Shown here piece by piece: positions 1-8,697 of a stretch of 53,613 nucleotides of DNA. Positions within the stretch are counted from its first letter, which is position 1; every line of letters begins with the position of its first letter. This DNA is from Prevotellaceae bacterium UBA6398. Lineage in GTDB: Bacteria; Bacteroidota; Bacteroidia; Bacteroidales; Bacteroidaceae. The stretch lies in assembly GCA_002437495.1 (NCBI GenBank), contig DJQA01000004.1, positions 1 to 53,613 of the forward strand. The letters run 5' to 3'. The position numbers and the translations under genes are program-made. Under the pieces are notes generated by a model. It saw only the letters and a list, made by a program, of their open reading frames with translations. It was not told the origin of the DNA and did not search any database.

Positions 1-10
1 AAAACAAAAG

Positions 11-115
11 TTGCCAAAACTACTTCAAATGTGGAAAAAACCATGTCCTATGTAGAAAAAATTATGTCTGATATAATTCAAACTACATCAGACCTTTTTT
101 TATCGCCGGCAAACA
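11..115 (-). repeat. 21-bp-period array, copy A (4 units)
   Basis: Four 13-bp cores start at 21, 42, 63 and 84, exactly 21 bp apart, separated by A-rich spacers. Read on the minus strand, the leader (GCCGGCGATAAAAAAAGGT) is at about 94-115 and the distal end (AGTTTTGGCAAC) is at 11-20. It lies downstream of the minus-strand secreted-protein gene and reads in the same sense as that gene. It belongs to the family described in the findings. Confidence 0.93.
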
Positions 116-222
116 TCTGTGTTGCAAAAGTTTATGAAGAAGTTATGGTTTGGGGCAGCTTTGTTGTGTTTCGGTTGTTTGTGTCATGCAGGGCGCGTAA
201 GGGTAAGGCGGGTTTGTCGAGG

Positions 223-263
223 GGAAAGAAAAAGTCCCGCAAACCCTTGTGGCTTGCGGGACT
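223..263 (-). terminator. Terminator of the large secreted-protein gene
   Basis: Arms 233-242 and 254-263 pair perfectly over 10 bp (AGTCCCGCAA / TTGCGGGACT). Read on the minus strand, the hairpin is followed by TTTTTCTTT. It lies about 20 bp beyond the stop codon of the minus-strand gene. Confidence 0.85.
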
Positions 264-283
264 TTTATTGTGTGCTTATGGGT

Positions 284-3200
284 TTACTTCACAAGTACTT
301 TGTTCTTGCCTATGATGTAAACGCCCTTCTTCAGTCCGTCCTTTGCATTGGCCGGCTTGACGTTCTTCTTAACCAGCACGCCGTCGATGGTGTAAACATT
401 CACCCTTGTTGCCTTTGCAGTGGTTGCGGCTGCGTTGATGTTGTTTATAATGCCGCTTATGCTAAGCTCGACATCGGTTGGTTGTTCGTTGTCGTTCACA
501 ATCTTGGCGGCATCAATGTATCCGCGTTGTCCTATCAGGGATGCTCCGCCGTCTTCGGTCGAAACTACCGAGGCACCCTTGATGATGCCTGTGTTTGCGG
601 GCAGCTTGGTGTAGTCGAGCGTGCCTATGATGCCGTTTGCGGCTTTCACTTCGGTTGTGAATTCGTTGGCTAACGGTAGGAACATCCTTGTCCCCTCGTT
701 GCTTTCTTCATACTTGGCGATGTCGCCTGCAATGACAATCATGGGTTCTCCTGCCTCGAATGTGAGTTTGCTGTAAAGCAACAGTTTGCTGCCGTCTTCC
801 GAAACACCCTTTATGGCGTATGTTGAAACTCCGTTTTCGGTGTTGAGGTCGGAAACCCTTTCGCTGTCGTAAGCGTACGGTAGGGTGAGTATCGTTGCGC
901 TGTTGTTGCGTATGGTGATTTCTCCGCTTTCTATTTCGGTTTCGTCAACGGCCTCGAATGTCCATGACGAAGGCGAGTCGGCCGTCCCCTCCCATGAGAG
1001 CAGCTGCCTGCGTCCGTCGGCGTGGAGCGGTGTGTCCCATGTGTTGGACGCGTCGGCGCAGGTAAGGTTGAACTGTCCGCTCTTGAGCGGCGAGAGCCTG
1101 TAGGGTGCGGGCGTTGCCGACATCCCTGCCGCGCCGTTGTGGTTGGACGTTACGCCGAGGTATGTGCCGGTTGCGCGGTTCTGGAGCGCGTAGGTGTTTG
1201 CCTCTTCGTTGCCTTCAACCTTCACGAGCCTCCACATTGAATACGGGTCTGCCGGCACGCTGTCGCACATTGTCTTGCCCAGGTGGTCGTAGCCGCCCCA
1301 GCTCACGTAGTCGGCCCCGGTCCAGGAGCGGTCTCTCGTCGCGTTGGTGCGGGGCGCCATTATCACGTTGCCGAATGAGAAGCGTTCGTAAATGTTGCCG
1401 CTCGTGCCGCCGTCGCCGTCGGGGGCGTATCCGGGACGCGTGTTGTCGGTGTTCGATATGTAGTACCATGTGCCGGCTGCGGGCATCTTCTGCTGGCTCT
1501 TGTATAGTGCGAACGCCGTGTTGAGAGCTGCAAGACGGCTTTCGATGTCGGCCTGCTGTGGCTGTTCGTGGTCGTAAGCGTCTGCATCGTCGATTGCGCC
1601 GAGTATTGCTTCATACTGCTCTGTGGTAACATCTCCCCAGTCTTCGCCATCGGTGAACTTGGCGGTGTATTCCCTCACCTCGGCGATCTTGTTGTCGAGC
1701 GGCTCTGTCTTGGGCGTGAGCGCGTCAACCTTGGCGGTTATCTCCTTTATCTTGTCGATGTCCTCGCGGGTTGCGGTCTTTTCGGCAATCTTTGTCTTGG
1801 CCGCGTCGATGAGTTGCTTCAACTCGTCGGCGAGCGGTTTGAGCCCCTCTATGTATTCGTAGGGCGAGTTCGCCTCGCTGTATTCAACCTTGTAAACCTG
1901 GAACTCGCCGATGGTGTACATCATGCAGGACTGCGGGTCTATTGTGCTCCTTACCATGAAGCGCAGGTAGCGGTATTCCTGCCCGTTGCCCGAGACGCGG
2001 TAGTTTATGTATCGTCCGTGGCTGTTGATGCTTGCGTTCTCCGGCCTTATGTACGAGGTGAGGTCGGTGTAGTTGCCGAGGTTTGTCCACTCTGCCGGGT
2101 CCACGCTCTCCTTGTTTGCCACGCTGACATCGTTGGTTGCGTAAACGTCGATGTTGCTCCAGCATTCCTTCCAGCCCCAGTCGTTGTTGCGCAAGCCGAA
2201 GTAGAACTCGAAATCATTTACCGGGTTGTCGCGGAGGTCAACCTGAAGCCACTGCTGGCCCTTGCCTTCCTCAACCTTGCTGCCCCATTTCCCTTGGTCC
2301 CAGGAGCTCTGGAAGCAGGTGTTGAGGTCGCCGTCTATAAGATGTTCGTAGGTTGAGTAGGCATCACCAACCTCTGTGCCCCAAATCTGTCCCTCGAGGG
2401 GGTTCGTTTCGTTTGTCTCCGTAATCAGTTTGTTGCTGTAGTCGGTGTCATATCTGAACACAGCCTTGTATGCCGGCTCGGCTTTTTTCACGGCAACGTC
2501 CATTTCTTCGGCAAGCCTTATGGCTTTTGATACGTTTATAAGACTGTCGAGCAACTTTGTGTCGGTAATCTTCACGAGCCTCCACTGGTTTATGGCGCTG
2601 TCGTCGGCATTGGGCGTGAGAATGCCGGTGAGCTCTGTTTTGTAGGTTTGCAATGCGTAGGGTTTGCCGTCAGCGTCGTTGCTTATCCACCACATCGAGT
2701 TGCCCTTGTAGGTTATCTTCTGCGGGGTGGCCGGTGTGGGCGAAGTTCCTATGCCGCCTGCGCCGTTCTTGTCAACGTATGTGCCGTAGAGTTCACTTTG
2801 AATAGAGTATGTGTCATCGCCGTTGTTCTTTATTTTGAACAGGTAGCGCGGGTCTTTGTTGTTGAGCACTCTCCATTTCACGTAGGTGTCTTGTGTAACG
2901 TGCATGGCAATCTTGCCTTGCTCCTGGAAGCCGTCCAGGTTGCTTACTATGTAGTAGTAGCCGTCCTCGACGCCGCGCATCGAGTGGTCCTGCTCGTTGA
3001 ACTTCTGTGCAGCCTCCGCGAGCTTTGCTATCATGCCGTCCACCTCGCCGTCGGAAGCCGAAGCCTCGTCATACATTGTGCGTGCCTCTGCGATTACGGC
3101 GTTTATTTCAGTAGCATCGCCTATGTGGTCGCCGGGGTTCGGGCCCACCTTGGAATCTTTTACAGCGCCTGCCGCATCGGTTATTGCCTCATTCAGCTTG

Positions 3201-4909
3201 GAGAACAAAGGAATGTCGGCATCGGCAACTTTCTCCACGAGCCATACGCCGTCCTGCGGGTGGTAGTCGTTGTTTGACGAGACCACGTTGCCGCCGTCAG
3301 CGTTCCAGAAGTTCCCGTTGTCGCTCGCGTAGAGCTTGAACACGTTGCTGTACTGCTGCTTGAAGGTGTTGTATGTCTTGCTTGTGCCTGCCATGCGCGT
3401 AAGCCCCCAGTTGTTGCCCGAGGAAGAGGACACGATGTAGGTGGAGTCCTGCGTGCCGCAGTTTTTAAGCACGAGGTTGCCGTCGGCGTTCTTTATGACG
3501 TGCCACACTGCGGACGCGTCAAAGAGCGGGTCAACCGCGTCGTGGCCGAGATACCATTCGTTGTACTTGAAGAATGGCTTGAGATATTCGTCGTACGCAC
3601 AGTCCTTGAAGGTGTAGTATCCCTCCTCGATGGGGATTATTTTTCCCTGCAGGGTTTCGGTGGCTGCGTTGAGTTCGGCTATGAGCGCGGAGTGGTCGTC
3701 TTCGCTGCTTGCTGCTGCCTGTGCTTTCTTGAGCACGGCGCTGAAGGTGTCGTAGTCTTCCTGCGAAACCTGTCCGGGATTTGCTCCCACGGTGAACTGC
3801 TTGCCGAGCGCGGTGGTTATCGCCTCGTTGAGCTTGAACGAGTTTGTTGTCTTGTCTGCGGGAACAGGCACGAACTTCACCATTGATGCCACGTTCTGGC
3901 TTTTGCTTGTGTGCATAAAGCCGTCTGCGATATTGATGGCGTAGTTGTATTTGTTGTCGGTTGAGAAGATGTATGCGCATCCGTTGCTTAGGAACTGCAA
4001 CTTGAAGCTGGCGGGGTTAAGGCCGGTCATCAGTATGTAGGGACTTTCTTTGTCGCCCTTGCCCACGTTTTCAACGAATGTGAGGTCTTGTTTGCCGCAG
4101 TTCTTGAATGCGTATGTACCATCGGCGTTTTTGGTTACGTGCCAAACGTAAGAGGGGTCGAATTCGGCGTCATTGCGTGTGTATGCGCCGAGTCTCCAGG
4201 TTTCTCCGTCCAATATTGGCACCATGCAGACGTTTGATTTGTTGTAGTTGGAGAAGTTGATGAAGTAGTAGCCATCGTCGAGCGAGCCTTCCACTTCGGT
4301 AATCTCCTCGATGTCGTCGAGCTGTGCGGGGTCTATCTTGTCGAAAAACCAAGAAGTTACCATGCCTGCCTCCGACATTTGCCCCCAGTAGCCTGTTATT
4401 TGCTCTCCCTGGAACACGCCTTGGTATCCAAGCAGCGGGCCGTATTGGGGAGCGGCCTTTACGTTGGCGATGAGGTAGCTGCCGTCAACCACCGAAGATG
4501 GCGGTATCTGGATTTCCGCCGGTTCGCTAACAAAGCCCGCGCCTTCGCCAAAGCCCATGTCGGGTACTTTACCTATGTACATGTTGGCCTCGTAGTTTCT
4601 TATGGAGTAGCCATCTCCGAATTTCTTTATCTCGAAGATAAACGGCAGGTCTCCTTTGGTGATTTTGTTGGGGACAAGGTGGTTTGCGTAGTGCACTCGC
4701 AGGGCCTGGTTTGTCCCGGTGTTGTTGTACAGCAGCGCGTCGGTGGGGTGGGCTGCATTCGAAATGAAGTAGTAGCCCTCTTCCGGACCGTTGCTCTGCG
4801 CAACAACCGTCTGTCCCGCGCTTGAGAGCGCGAACAGCACGACAGCGGAAAGAATCCTCGCTGTCCAAAGTCTCAGTTGATTCATATAAATTTTATTTTG
4901 GTTAGACAT
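284..4909 (-). CDS. Very large secreted protein with discoidin-like (F5/8 type C) domain and T9SS-type C-terminal tail
   Basis: 1541 residues, function unknown, predicted to be exported and surface-associated. An N-terminal hydrophobic signal lies at about residues 15-38. Related modules recur in the N-terminal half: a 'DGYYFI / EEGYYTF' strand leads to 'WHVTKNADG..KNCG.QD' near residue 256 and again near 468. Helical FIVAR-like linkers lie around 360-420, 575-640 and 1010-1080. A discoidin-like carbohydrate-binding domain lies at about 820-1000 (LIDGDLNTCFQSSW, WLQVDLR, YRYLRFMV). The last ~45 residues (VNVYTIDGVLV ... KKGVYIIGKNKVLVK) resemble the sorting tails of type IX secretion substrates in Prevotella and relatives. 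No catalytic domain is recognised, so a lectin or adhesin role is inference. The ATG at 4885 (MNQLRLW) is an equally good start. A TATATTTG promoter element precedes the gene and a hairpin terminator follows. Confidence 0.8.
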   Translation of the reverse strand: MSNQNKIYMNQLRLWTARILSAVVLFALSSAGQTVVAQSNGPEEGYYFISNAAHPTDALLYNNTGTNQALRVHYANHLVPNKITKGDLPFIFEIKKFGDGYSIRNYEANMYIGKVPDMGFGEGAGFVSEPAEIQIPPSSVVDGSYLIANVKAAPQYGPLLGYQGVFQGEQITGYWGQMSEAGMVTSWFFDKIDPAQLDDIEEITEVEGSLDDGYYFINFSNYNKSNVCMVPILDGETWRLGAYTRNDAEFDPSYVWHVTKNADGTYAFKNCGKQDLTFVENVGKGDKESPYILMTGLNPASFKLQFLSNGCAYIFSTDNKYNYAINIADGFMHTSKSQNVASMVKFVPVPADKTTNSFKLNEAITTALGKQFTVGANPGQVSQEDYDTFSAVLKKAQAAASSEDDHSALIAELNAATETLQGKIIPIEEGYYTFKDCAYDEYLKPFFKYNEWYLGHDAVDPLFDASAVWHVIKNADGNLVLKNCGTQDSTYIVSSSSGNNWGLTRMAGTSKTYNTFKQQYSNVFKLYASDNGNFWNADGGNVVSSNNDYHPQDGVWLVEKVADADIPLFSKLNEAITDAAGAVKDSKVGPNPGDHIGDATEINAVIAEARTMYDEASASDGEVDGMIAKLAEAAQKFNEQDHSMRGVEDGYYYIVSNLDGFQEQGKIAMHVTQDTYVKWRVLNNKDPRYLFKIKNNGDDTYSIQSELYGTYVDKNGAGGIGTSPTPATPQKITYKGNSMWWISNDADGKPYALQTYKTELTGILTPNADDSAINQWRLVKITDTKLLDSLINVSKAIRLAEEMDVAVKKAEPAYKAVFRYDTDYSNKLITETNETNPLEGQIWGTEVGDAYSTYEHLIDGDLNTCFQSSWDQGKWGSKVEEGKGQQWLQVDLRDNPVNDFEFYFGLRNNDWGWKECWSNIDVYATNDVSVANKESVDPAEWTNLGNYTDLTSYIRPENASINSHGRYINYRVSGNGQEYRYLRFMVRSTIDPQSCMMYTIGEFQVYKVEYSEANSPYEYIEGLKPLADELKQLIDAAKTKIAEKTATREDIDKIKEITAKVDALTPKTEPLDNKIAEVREYTAKFTDGEDWGDVTTEQYEAILGAIDDADAYDHEQPQQADIESRLAALNTAFALYKSQQKMPAAGTWYYISNTDNTRPGYAPDGDGGTSGNIYERFSFGNVIMAPRTNATRDRSWTGADYVSWGGYDHLGKTMCDSVPADPYSMWRLVKVEGNEEANTYALQNRATGTYLGVTSNHNGAAGMSATPAPYRLSPLKSGQFNLTCADASNTWDTPLHADGRRQLLSWEGTADSPSSWTFEAVDETEIESGEITIRNNSATILTLPYAYDSERVSDLNTENGVSTYAIKGVSEDGSKLLLYSKLTFEAGEPMIVIAGDIAKYEESNEGTRMFLPLANEFTTEVKAANGIIGTLDYTKLPANTGIIKGASVVSTEDGGASLIGQRGYIDAAKIVNDNEQPTDVELSISGIINNINAAATTAKATRVNVYTIDGVLVKKNVKPANAKDGLKKGVYIIGKNKVLVK

Positions 4910-4975
4910 ATTTTCATGATATTGTTTCCTTCCTTCGTATCGCGCGGAGGTTTGTTTTCATGGATGAAAGTTTTG

Positions 4976-4983
4976 CAAATATA
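4976..4983 (-). promoter_or_regulatory. Bacteroidetes -7 element (TATATTTG) of the secreted-protein gene
   Basis: The minus strand reads TATATTTG, matching TAnnTTTG, about 65-70 nt upstream of the 4909 ATG. No clear -33 TTTG is seen at the right distance. Confidence 0.55.
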
Positions 4984-5200
4984 GATAAAACTTTCAATGC
5001 AGAGACGTGTTCCGCAAAAAAAAACACAGACTATGCTTAAAAAAGTGCAACGGCTGCGGGGAATACTCTTGTGTTTGCGCTTTCTTGTGTGCAAATAGCG
5101 TTTTTTGCGTTTTTATGGCTACTTTCGCCGACGGTTTCGCATTTTTGCCGAAAACGGAATTGTGTGTTTTTGTAATAAGCAAATCAATATTAAAATAATT

Positions 5201-6313
5201 ATGGATAATAAGGAGAGATTAGTGTTTGTTGACTACCTGAGGGTGGTTGCCTGTTTCCTTGTGATGCTTGTGCATTCGAGCGAGAATTTTTACGGCGCCG
5301 ACGCATCGGGCATGGCGGGTAACGTTTCTAAGTTGGCAAACGAGGCCAACCGCTTTTGGGTGGCGTTCTACGACGGCGGCGTGGCGCGCACGTGTGTGCC
5401 GCTTTTCATGGTTGTTTCGGCGTTTTTGCTTGTGCCCATGAAAAAGGGCGTTACCATGGCGGGATTTTACAAGCACCGTTTTCTGCGCATACTGCCGCCG
5501 TTCATATTCTTCTCGCTGCTCTACTGCTTTCTGCCAATGATGTGGGGCAGTATTACATGGGAACAGTCGGTTGCCGACCTCTGCCGTCTGCCGCTCAACT
5601 TCCCATCTATGGCGGGGCATTTGTGGTTTATGTACCCCCTCATAAGCTTATATCTTATAATGCCCGTGATATCGCCGTGGCTTGAAAGGGCAACGGCCGG
5701 GGATGAGCGGATTTTCATGGGACTGTTTGCTCTGTCAACGTTTATGCCGTGGCTTCACAAGTTTGTCGCGCCCGAGTTGTGGGGCGAATGTTTTTGGAAC
5801 GGTTTCCACATGCTGTGGTATTGCTCGGGCTACATAGGCTATTTGGTTATGGCCCACTACATACGCTTCCACATAAAGTGGGCGGTTAAAAAGCGCCTTG
5901 TTGTGGGGGCGGCGTGCTTCGTGGCGGGCGCGGCGTTCACGGCGTGGTCGTTCTGGTGGAAAGGCGTGCCGGGACAGCTTATCGATACTCCCATTTTGGA
6001 GTGGTCGTGGGAATTTTGCACTCCTAATGTGCTTTGCGCCACATTCGGACTGTTCCTGCTTTTCACCTGCATAGGAGCAAACAAGCAGTGCGGGCTCGTA
6101 ACGGGCATATCAAAGCGTTCGTATGGCATGTATCTTATGCACATGTTCTTCCTCGCGCCCATAGCATCGTTCTTTGTAAACGGCAACCAGGCCAACCCGC
6201 TGGTGCCCGTTTATCTCGCAATACCTTGCATAGCCGTGCTTACGTTCCTTTGCAGCGCAATAACGGCAAAGCTGTTGTCGTATGTTCCCGGCAGCCGCTG
6301 GTTCTTGGGATGA
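5201..6313 (+). CDS. Acyltransferase family 3 membrane protein
   Basis: 370 residues with about ten hydrophobic segments, opening with 'RLVFVDYLRVVACFLVMLVHSSENFYG', the typical first segment of acyltransferase-3 (OafA/WecH-like) proteins. These integral inner-membrane enzymes usually transfer acetyl or succinyl groups to sugars of surface glycans. The His in 'LVHSSENF' is the position associated with activity in the family. The start was placed at ATG 5201; the open frame extends to 5105, but that extension (MRFYGYFRRRF...) has no family character. The gene stands alone, divergent from the secreted-protein gene, with a terminator about 60 bp after the stop. The substrate cannot be told. Confidence 0.85.
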   Translation: MDNKERLVFVDYLRVVACFLVMLVHSSENFYGADASGMAGNVSKLANEANRFWVAFYDGGVARTCVPLFMVVSAFLLVPMKKGVTMAGFYKHRFLRILPPFIFFSLLYCFLPMMWGSITWEQSVADLCRLPLNFPSMAGHLWFMYPLISLYLIMPVISPWLERATAGDERIFMGLFALSTFMPWLHKFVAPELWGECFWNGFHMLWYCSGYIGYLVMAHYIRFHIKWAVKKRLVVGAACFVAGAAFTAWSFWWKGVPGQLIDTPILEWSWEFCTPNVLCATFGLFLLFTCIGANKQCGLVTGISKRSYGMYLMHMFFLAPIASFFVNGNQANPLVPVYLAIPCIAVLTFLCSAITAKLLSYVPGSRWFLG

Positions 6314-6373
6314 TGGCTTTGCATTCGGCGTGAAAAACGGTTGATGCCCCGCGTGGAGGCATGGCGAAACGAA

Positions 6374-6417
6374 AAACAAACCGCAATCATGGCAACTTTG
6401 CCGTGGTTGCGGTTTTT
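6374..6417 (+). terminator. Terminator of the acyltransferase gene
   Basis: Arms AAACCGCAA (6378-6386) and TTGCGGTTT (6407-6415), with an inner GGCAA/TTGCC pairing, are followed by T residues to 6417. Confidence 0.75.
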
Positions 6418-6514
6418 GCATGCCTGCGAGTAAAATTTGCGCCAAAAGCAAGAAAATGCGCCAAGTTGTTGTTTCATGGGAATTTAACCGAATTTGAGCG
6501 GTTTTTGCAAGATT

Positions 6515-6629
6515 TTGTTTTTCAGATGTTTGCAAACGGCGAAAAAAGGTCTGATGTAGTTTGAATTATGTCAGACATAATTTTTCCTACGTCCTATGTG
6601 GTTTTTCCCACGTCAAATGTAGTTTTGGC
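6515..6629 (+). repeat. 21-bp-period array, copy B (4 units)
   Basis: The leader (TTTTTCAGATGTTTGCAAACGG) is at about 6519-6540. Cores end at 6558, 6579, 6600 and 6621, exactly 21 bp apart. The second core (TATGTCAGACATA) is itself a near-perfect palindrome. The array lies downstream of the plus-strand acyltransferase in the same sense and is followed by the 110-bp-type element at 6714. Confidence 0.95.
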
Positions 6630-6713
6630 GGTATTTGGGAAAAGCGGACAAATTTGGTTTTGCCGAAATAATTTGAGCGGTGCATGTTGTTTTTGGTCGC
6701 ACACGGCATATAT

Positions 6714-7305
6714 GTAGGAGGGTATGACATACGCGCGGTACACCATCGCGTGAGCCACACCGCGAACCGCCGCCGCGACATTGCAAACTCGCGCAATCCG
6801 GGCGTATGCCATACGCCCCTACGGCGGTGCATTTTTCTGATTGATTGTTGTTTGTGCATTTTTGTTGCGTATTGCATACGCCCTTTGCACCGCCGCGTAA
6901 AGCGCACGGCAAGTCGCCGCCGCGACATTGCAAACCCGCGCAATCCGGGCGTATGCCATACGCCCCTACGGCGGTGCATTTTTCTGATTGATTGTTGTTT
7001 GTGCATTTTTGTTGCGTATTGCATACGCCCTTTGCACCGCCGCATAAAGCGCACGGCAAACCGCCGCCGCGACATTGCAAACCCGCGCAATTCGGGCGTA
7101 TGCCATACGCCCCTACAGCGGTGCAATTTATTGACTTTACACCGCCGCACAAGCCGCGCCACAAACCTTTATCGCGACATCGCAAACCCGCGCAATCCGG
7201 GCGTATGCCATACGCCCCTACGGCGTTGCATTTTTCTGATTGATTGTTGTTTGTGCATTTTTGTTGCGTATTGCATACGCCCTTTGCACCGCCGCGTAAA
7301 GCGCT
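6714..7305 (+). repeat. Tandem expansion of the GTAGGGGCG inverted-repeat element (147-bp period)
   Basis: A 109-bp element (6714-6822) starts GTAGGAGGGTATGACATACG and ends CATACGCCCCTAC. The right-end motif GGGCGTATGCCATACGCCC then recurs at 6800, 6947, 7094 and 7199: spacings 147, 147 and 105 bp. The short third interval lacks the TGATTGATTGTTGTTTGTGC stretch present in the other units. A partial unit ends near 7305. Open frames across this array are by-products of the repeat. Confidence 0.92.
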
Positions 7306-7454
7306 TTGTGCAAGCAAGGCAATAATTCGCATCAGCGCCGCAAAATTCATGAGCATACCCATATTTCATCCCGGACAAAGAACGAAAACGTAAAAACCGC
7401 CGGCCCGGAGTACGAATTTTACGTAGATTCCGCCTGTTGGCAGCGCTTTTTTCA

Positions 7455-7503
7455 TGACAAAACAGCAGCCCGCACGTTCCGTTGTGGTTGTGGTGCGGGC
7501 TGC
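7455..7503 (-). terminator. Terminator of the arginine operon (after argD)
   Basis: Perfect 11-bp arms, GCAGCCCGCAC (7465-7475) and GTGCGGGCTGC (7493-7503). On the minus strand the hairpin is followed by TGTTTTGT. It lies about 60 bp beyond the argD stop. Confidence 0.8.
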
Positions 7504-7560
7504 AAACGTAATAATTCTGTGTAGGTATTTATAAAAGAGTATTGCTGTAGTCTAAAACTT

Positions 7561-8682
7561 TTACATTGCCTTTTTCAGGCGTTCTATAAAATCGTCAGCC
7601 TGTTCGATGGTTAAACATAACGGCGGCAGAAGCCTTAGAATGTTCGTGCCGGCCCCGCCTGTAAACACGCGCTGGTCGAATATGAGGCTCTTGCGCAAAT
7701 CCTTTACGGGCTTATCGAATTCAAGGCCTATCATAAGTCCGCGTCCGCGTATTTCCTTTATTCCGGCAATTTCCTTGCAGCGTTCCATGAGGTGTTTGCC
7801 CACTACGGCGGCGTTCTCGATAAGATTTTCGTTCTCAATCACATCGAGCACCGATATTGCCGCTGCGCATGCAAGGTGGTTTCCGCCGAACGTTGTGCCG
7901 AGCATTCCGTAAACGGGCTTGAACTTGGGCGAAATAAGCAGCCCGCCCATCGGAAAACCGCAGGCTATGCCCTTTGCCACGGTTATGAGGTCGGGTTTCA
8001 CGCCAAGGTGTTGGTGTGCGAAGAACTTTCCGCTGCGTCCGTAACCGCACTGCACCTCGTCGCAGATGAGCACCGTGCCTTGTTCGTCGCACGCCTTGCG
8101 CACGGCTTGCATGAACTCCCTGCTTGCAAGGTGTATTCCCCCCACGCCTTGTATGCACTCGATAATCACGGCGCACACGTCGCCTTTCGCTATCTCGCCG
8201 ACAAAAGCCTTGGTGTCGTTGAGCGGCAGGAACGTAACGTGCCCGTTCTTGTTTATCGGCGCGTTTATCTTGGGGTTGTCGGTGGCTTCCACGGCGAGCG
8301 AGGTTCGTCCGTGAAAAGCTCCTGCCGAGGCGAGGATTCTTGTTCTGCCGTTGTGGAACGATGCGAGCTTCAGGGCGTTTTCGTTGGCTTCCGCCCCCGA
8401 GTTCACAAGAAACAGGGAATAATCCTCGTAGCCCGATGCTTTGCCGAGACGTTGCGCGAATTCCGTTTGCAGATGGTTTTGCACCGAGTTGGAGTAGAAT
8501 CCCAGCCGGTTGAGCTGCCGGCTGACGCACTCTATATAGTGCGGGTGGCAATGCCCGATGCTTATAACGGCGTGCCCGCCGTAGAGGTCGAGATATTCGT
8601 TGTCGTCGGCATCCCAAACGTTGCATCCGCGCCCGCGTACTATCTCTACATCATATAATGGAAAAACGTCGAATGGTTTCAT
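7561..8682 (-). CDS. argD: Acetylornithine / succinylornithine aminotransferase
   Basis: 373 residues, a class III PLP-dependent aminotransferase of full length. It converts the N-acylated glutamate semialdehyde to N-acylornithine. Visible motifs: 'NSGAEANENALKLA' (about 94-107), the cofactor Asp in 'LICDEVQCGYGRSG' (about 205-218), and the Schiff-base Lys in 'ITVAKGIACGFPMGG' (K237). It is the last gene of the argR-GNAT-argG-argC-argD operon, 15 bp after argC. Bacteroides fragilis is known to use succinylated rather than acetylated intermediates, so the natural substrate here may be N-succinylornithine; this is inference. A hairpin terminator follows. Confidence 0.95.
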   Translation of the reverse strand: MKPFDVFPLYDVEIVRGRGCNVWDADDNEYLDLYGGHAVISIGHCHPHYIECVSRQLNRLGFYSNSVQNHLQTEFAQRLGKASGYEDYSLFLVNSGAEANENALKLASFHNGRTRILASAGAFHGRTSLAVEATDNPKINAPINKNGHVTFLPLNDTKAFVGEIAKGDVCAVIIECIQGVGGIHLASREFMQAVRKACDEQGTVLICDEVQCGYGRSGKFFAHQHLGVKPDLITVAKGIACGFPMGGLLISPKFKPVYGMLGTTFGGNHLACAAAISVLDVIENENLIENAAVVGKHLMERCKEIAGIKEIRGRGLMIGLEFDKPVKDLRKSLIFDQRVFTGGAGTNILRLLPPLCLTIEQADDFIERLKKAM

Positions 8683-8697
8683 GTTGCAATTTTTTTT

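Noticed and set aside
31..315. Short open frames across the arrays, with repeating seven-residue patterns such as MSYVEKT / MSDVEKT / TSDLF
   Set aside because: The 21-bp period equals seven codons, so one frame stays open through the array and yields a false heptapeptide repeat. The frames start and stop at random in the flanks and differ in phase and strand between copies. The same happens at 12340-12708, 26584-26793, 48785-48991 and elsewhere.
6515..6629. CRISPR array
   Set aside because: The repeating cores have constant 8-bp spacers of T or A runs, not variable spacers of 26-40 bp. Cores occur in both orientations, and no cas genes are present.
6587..7378. Overlapping open frames of 190-250 codons on both strands
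   Set aside because: They lie within the 147-bp tandem repeat, consist of repeated His/Cys/Arg-rich blocks, and are open because 147 is a multiple of three. No protein family or upstream signal supports them.
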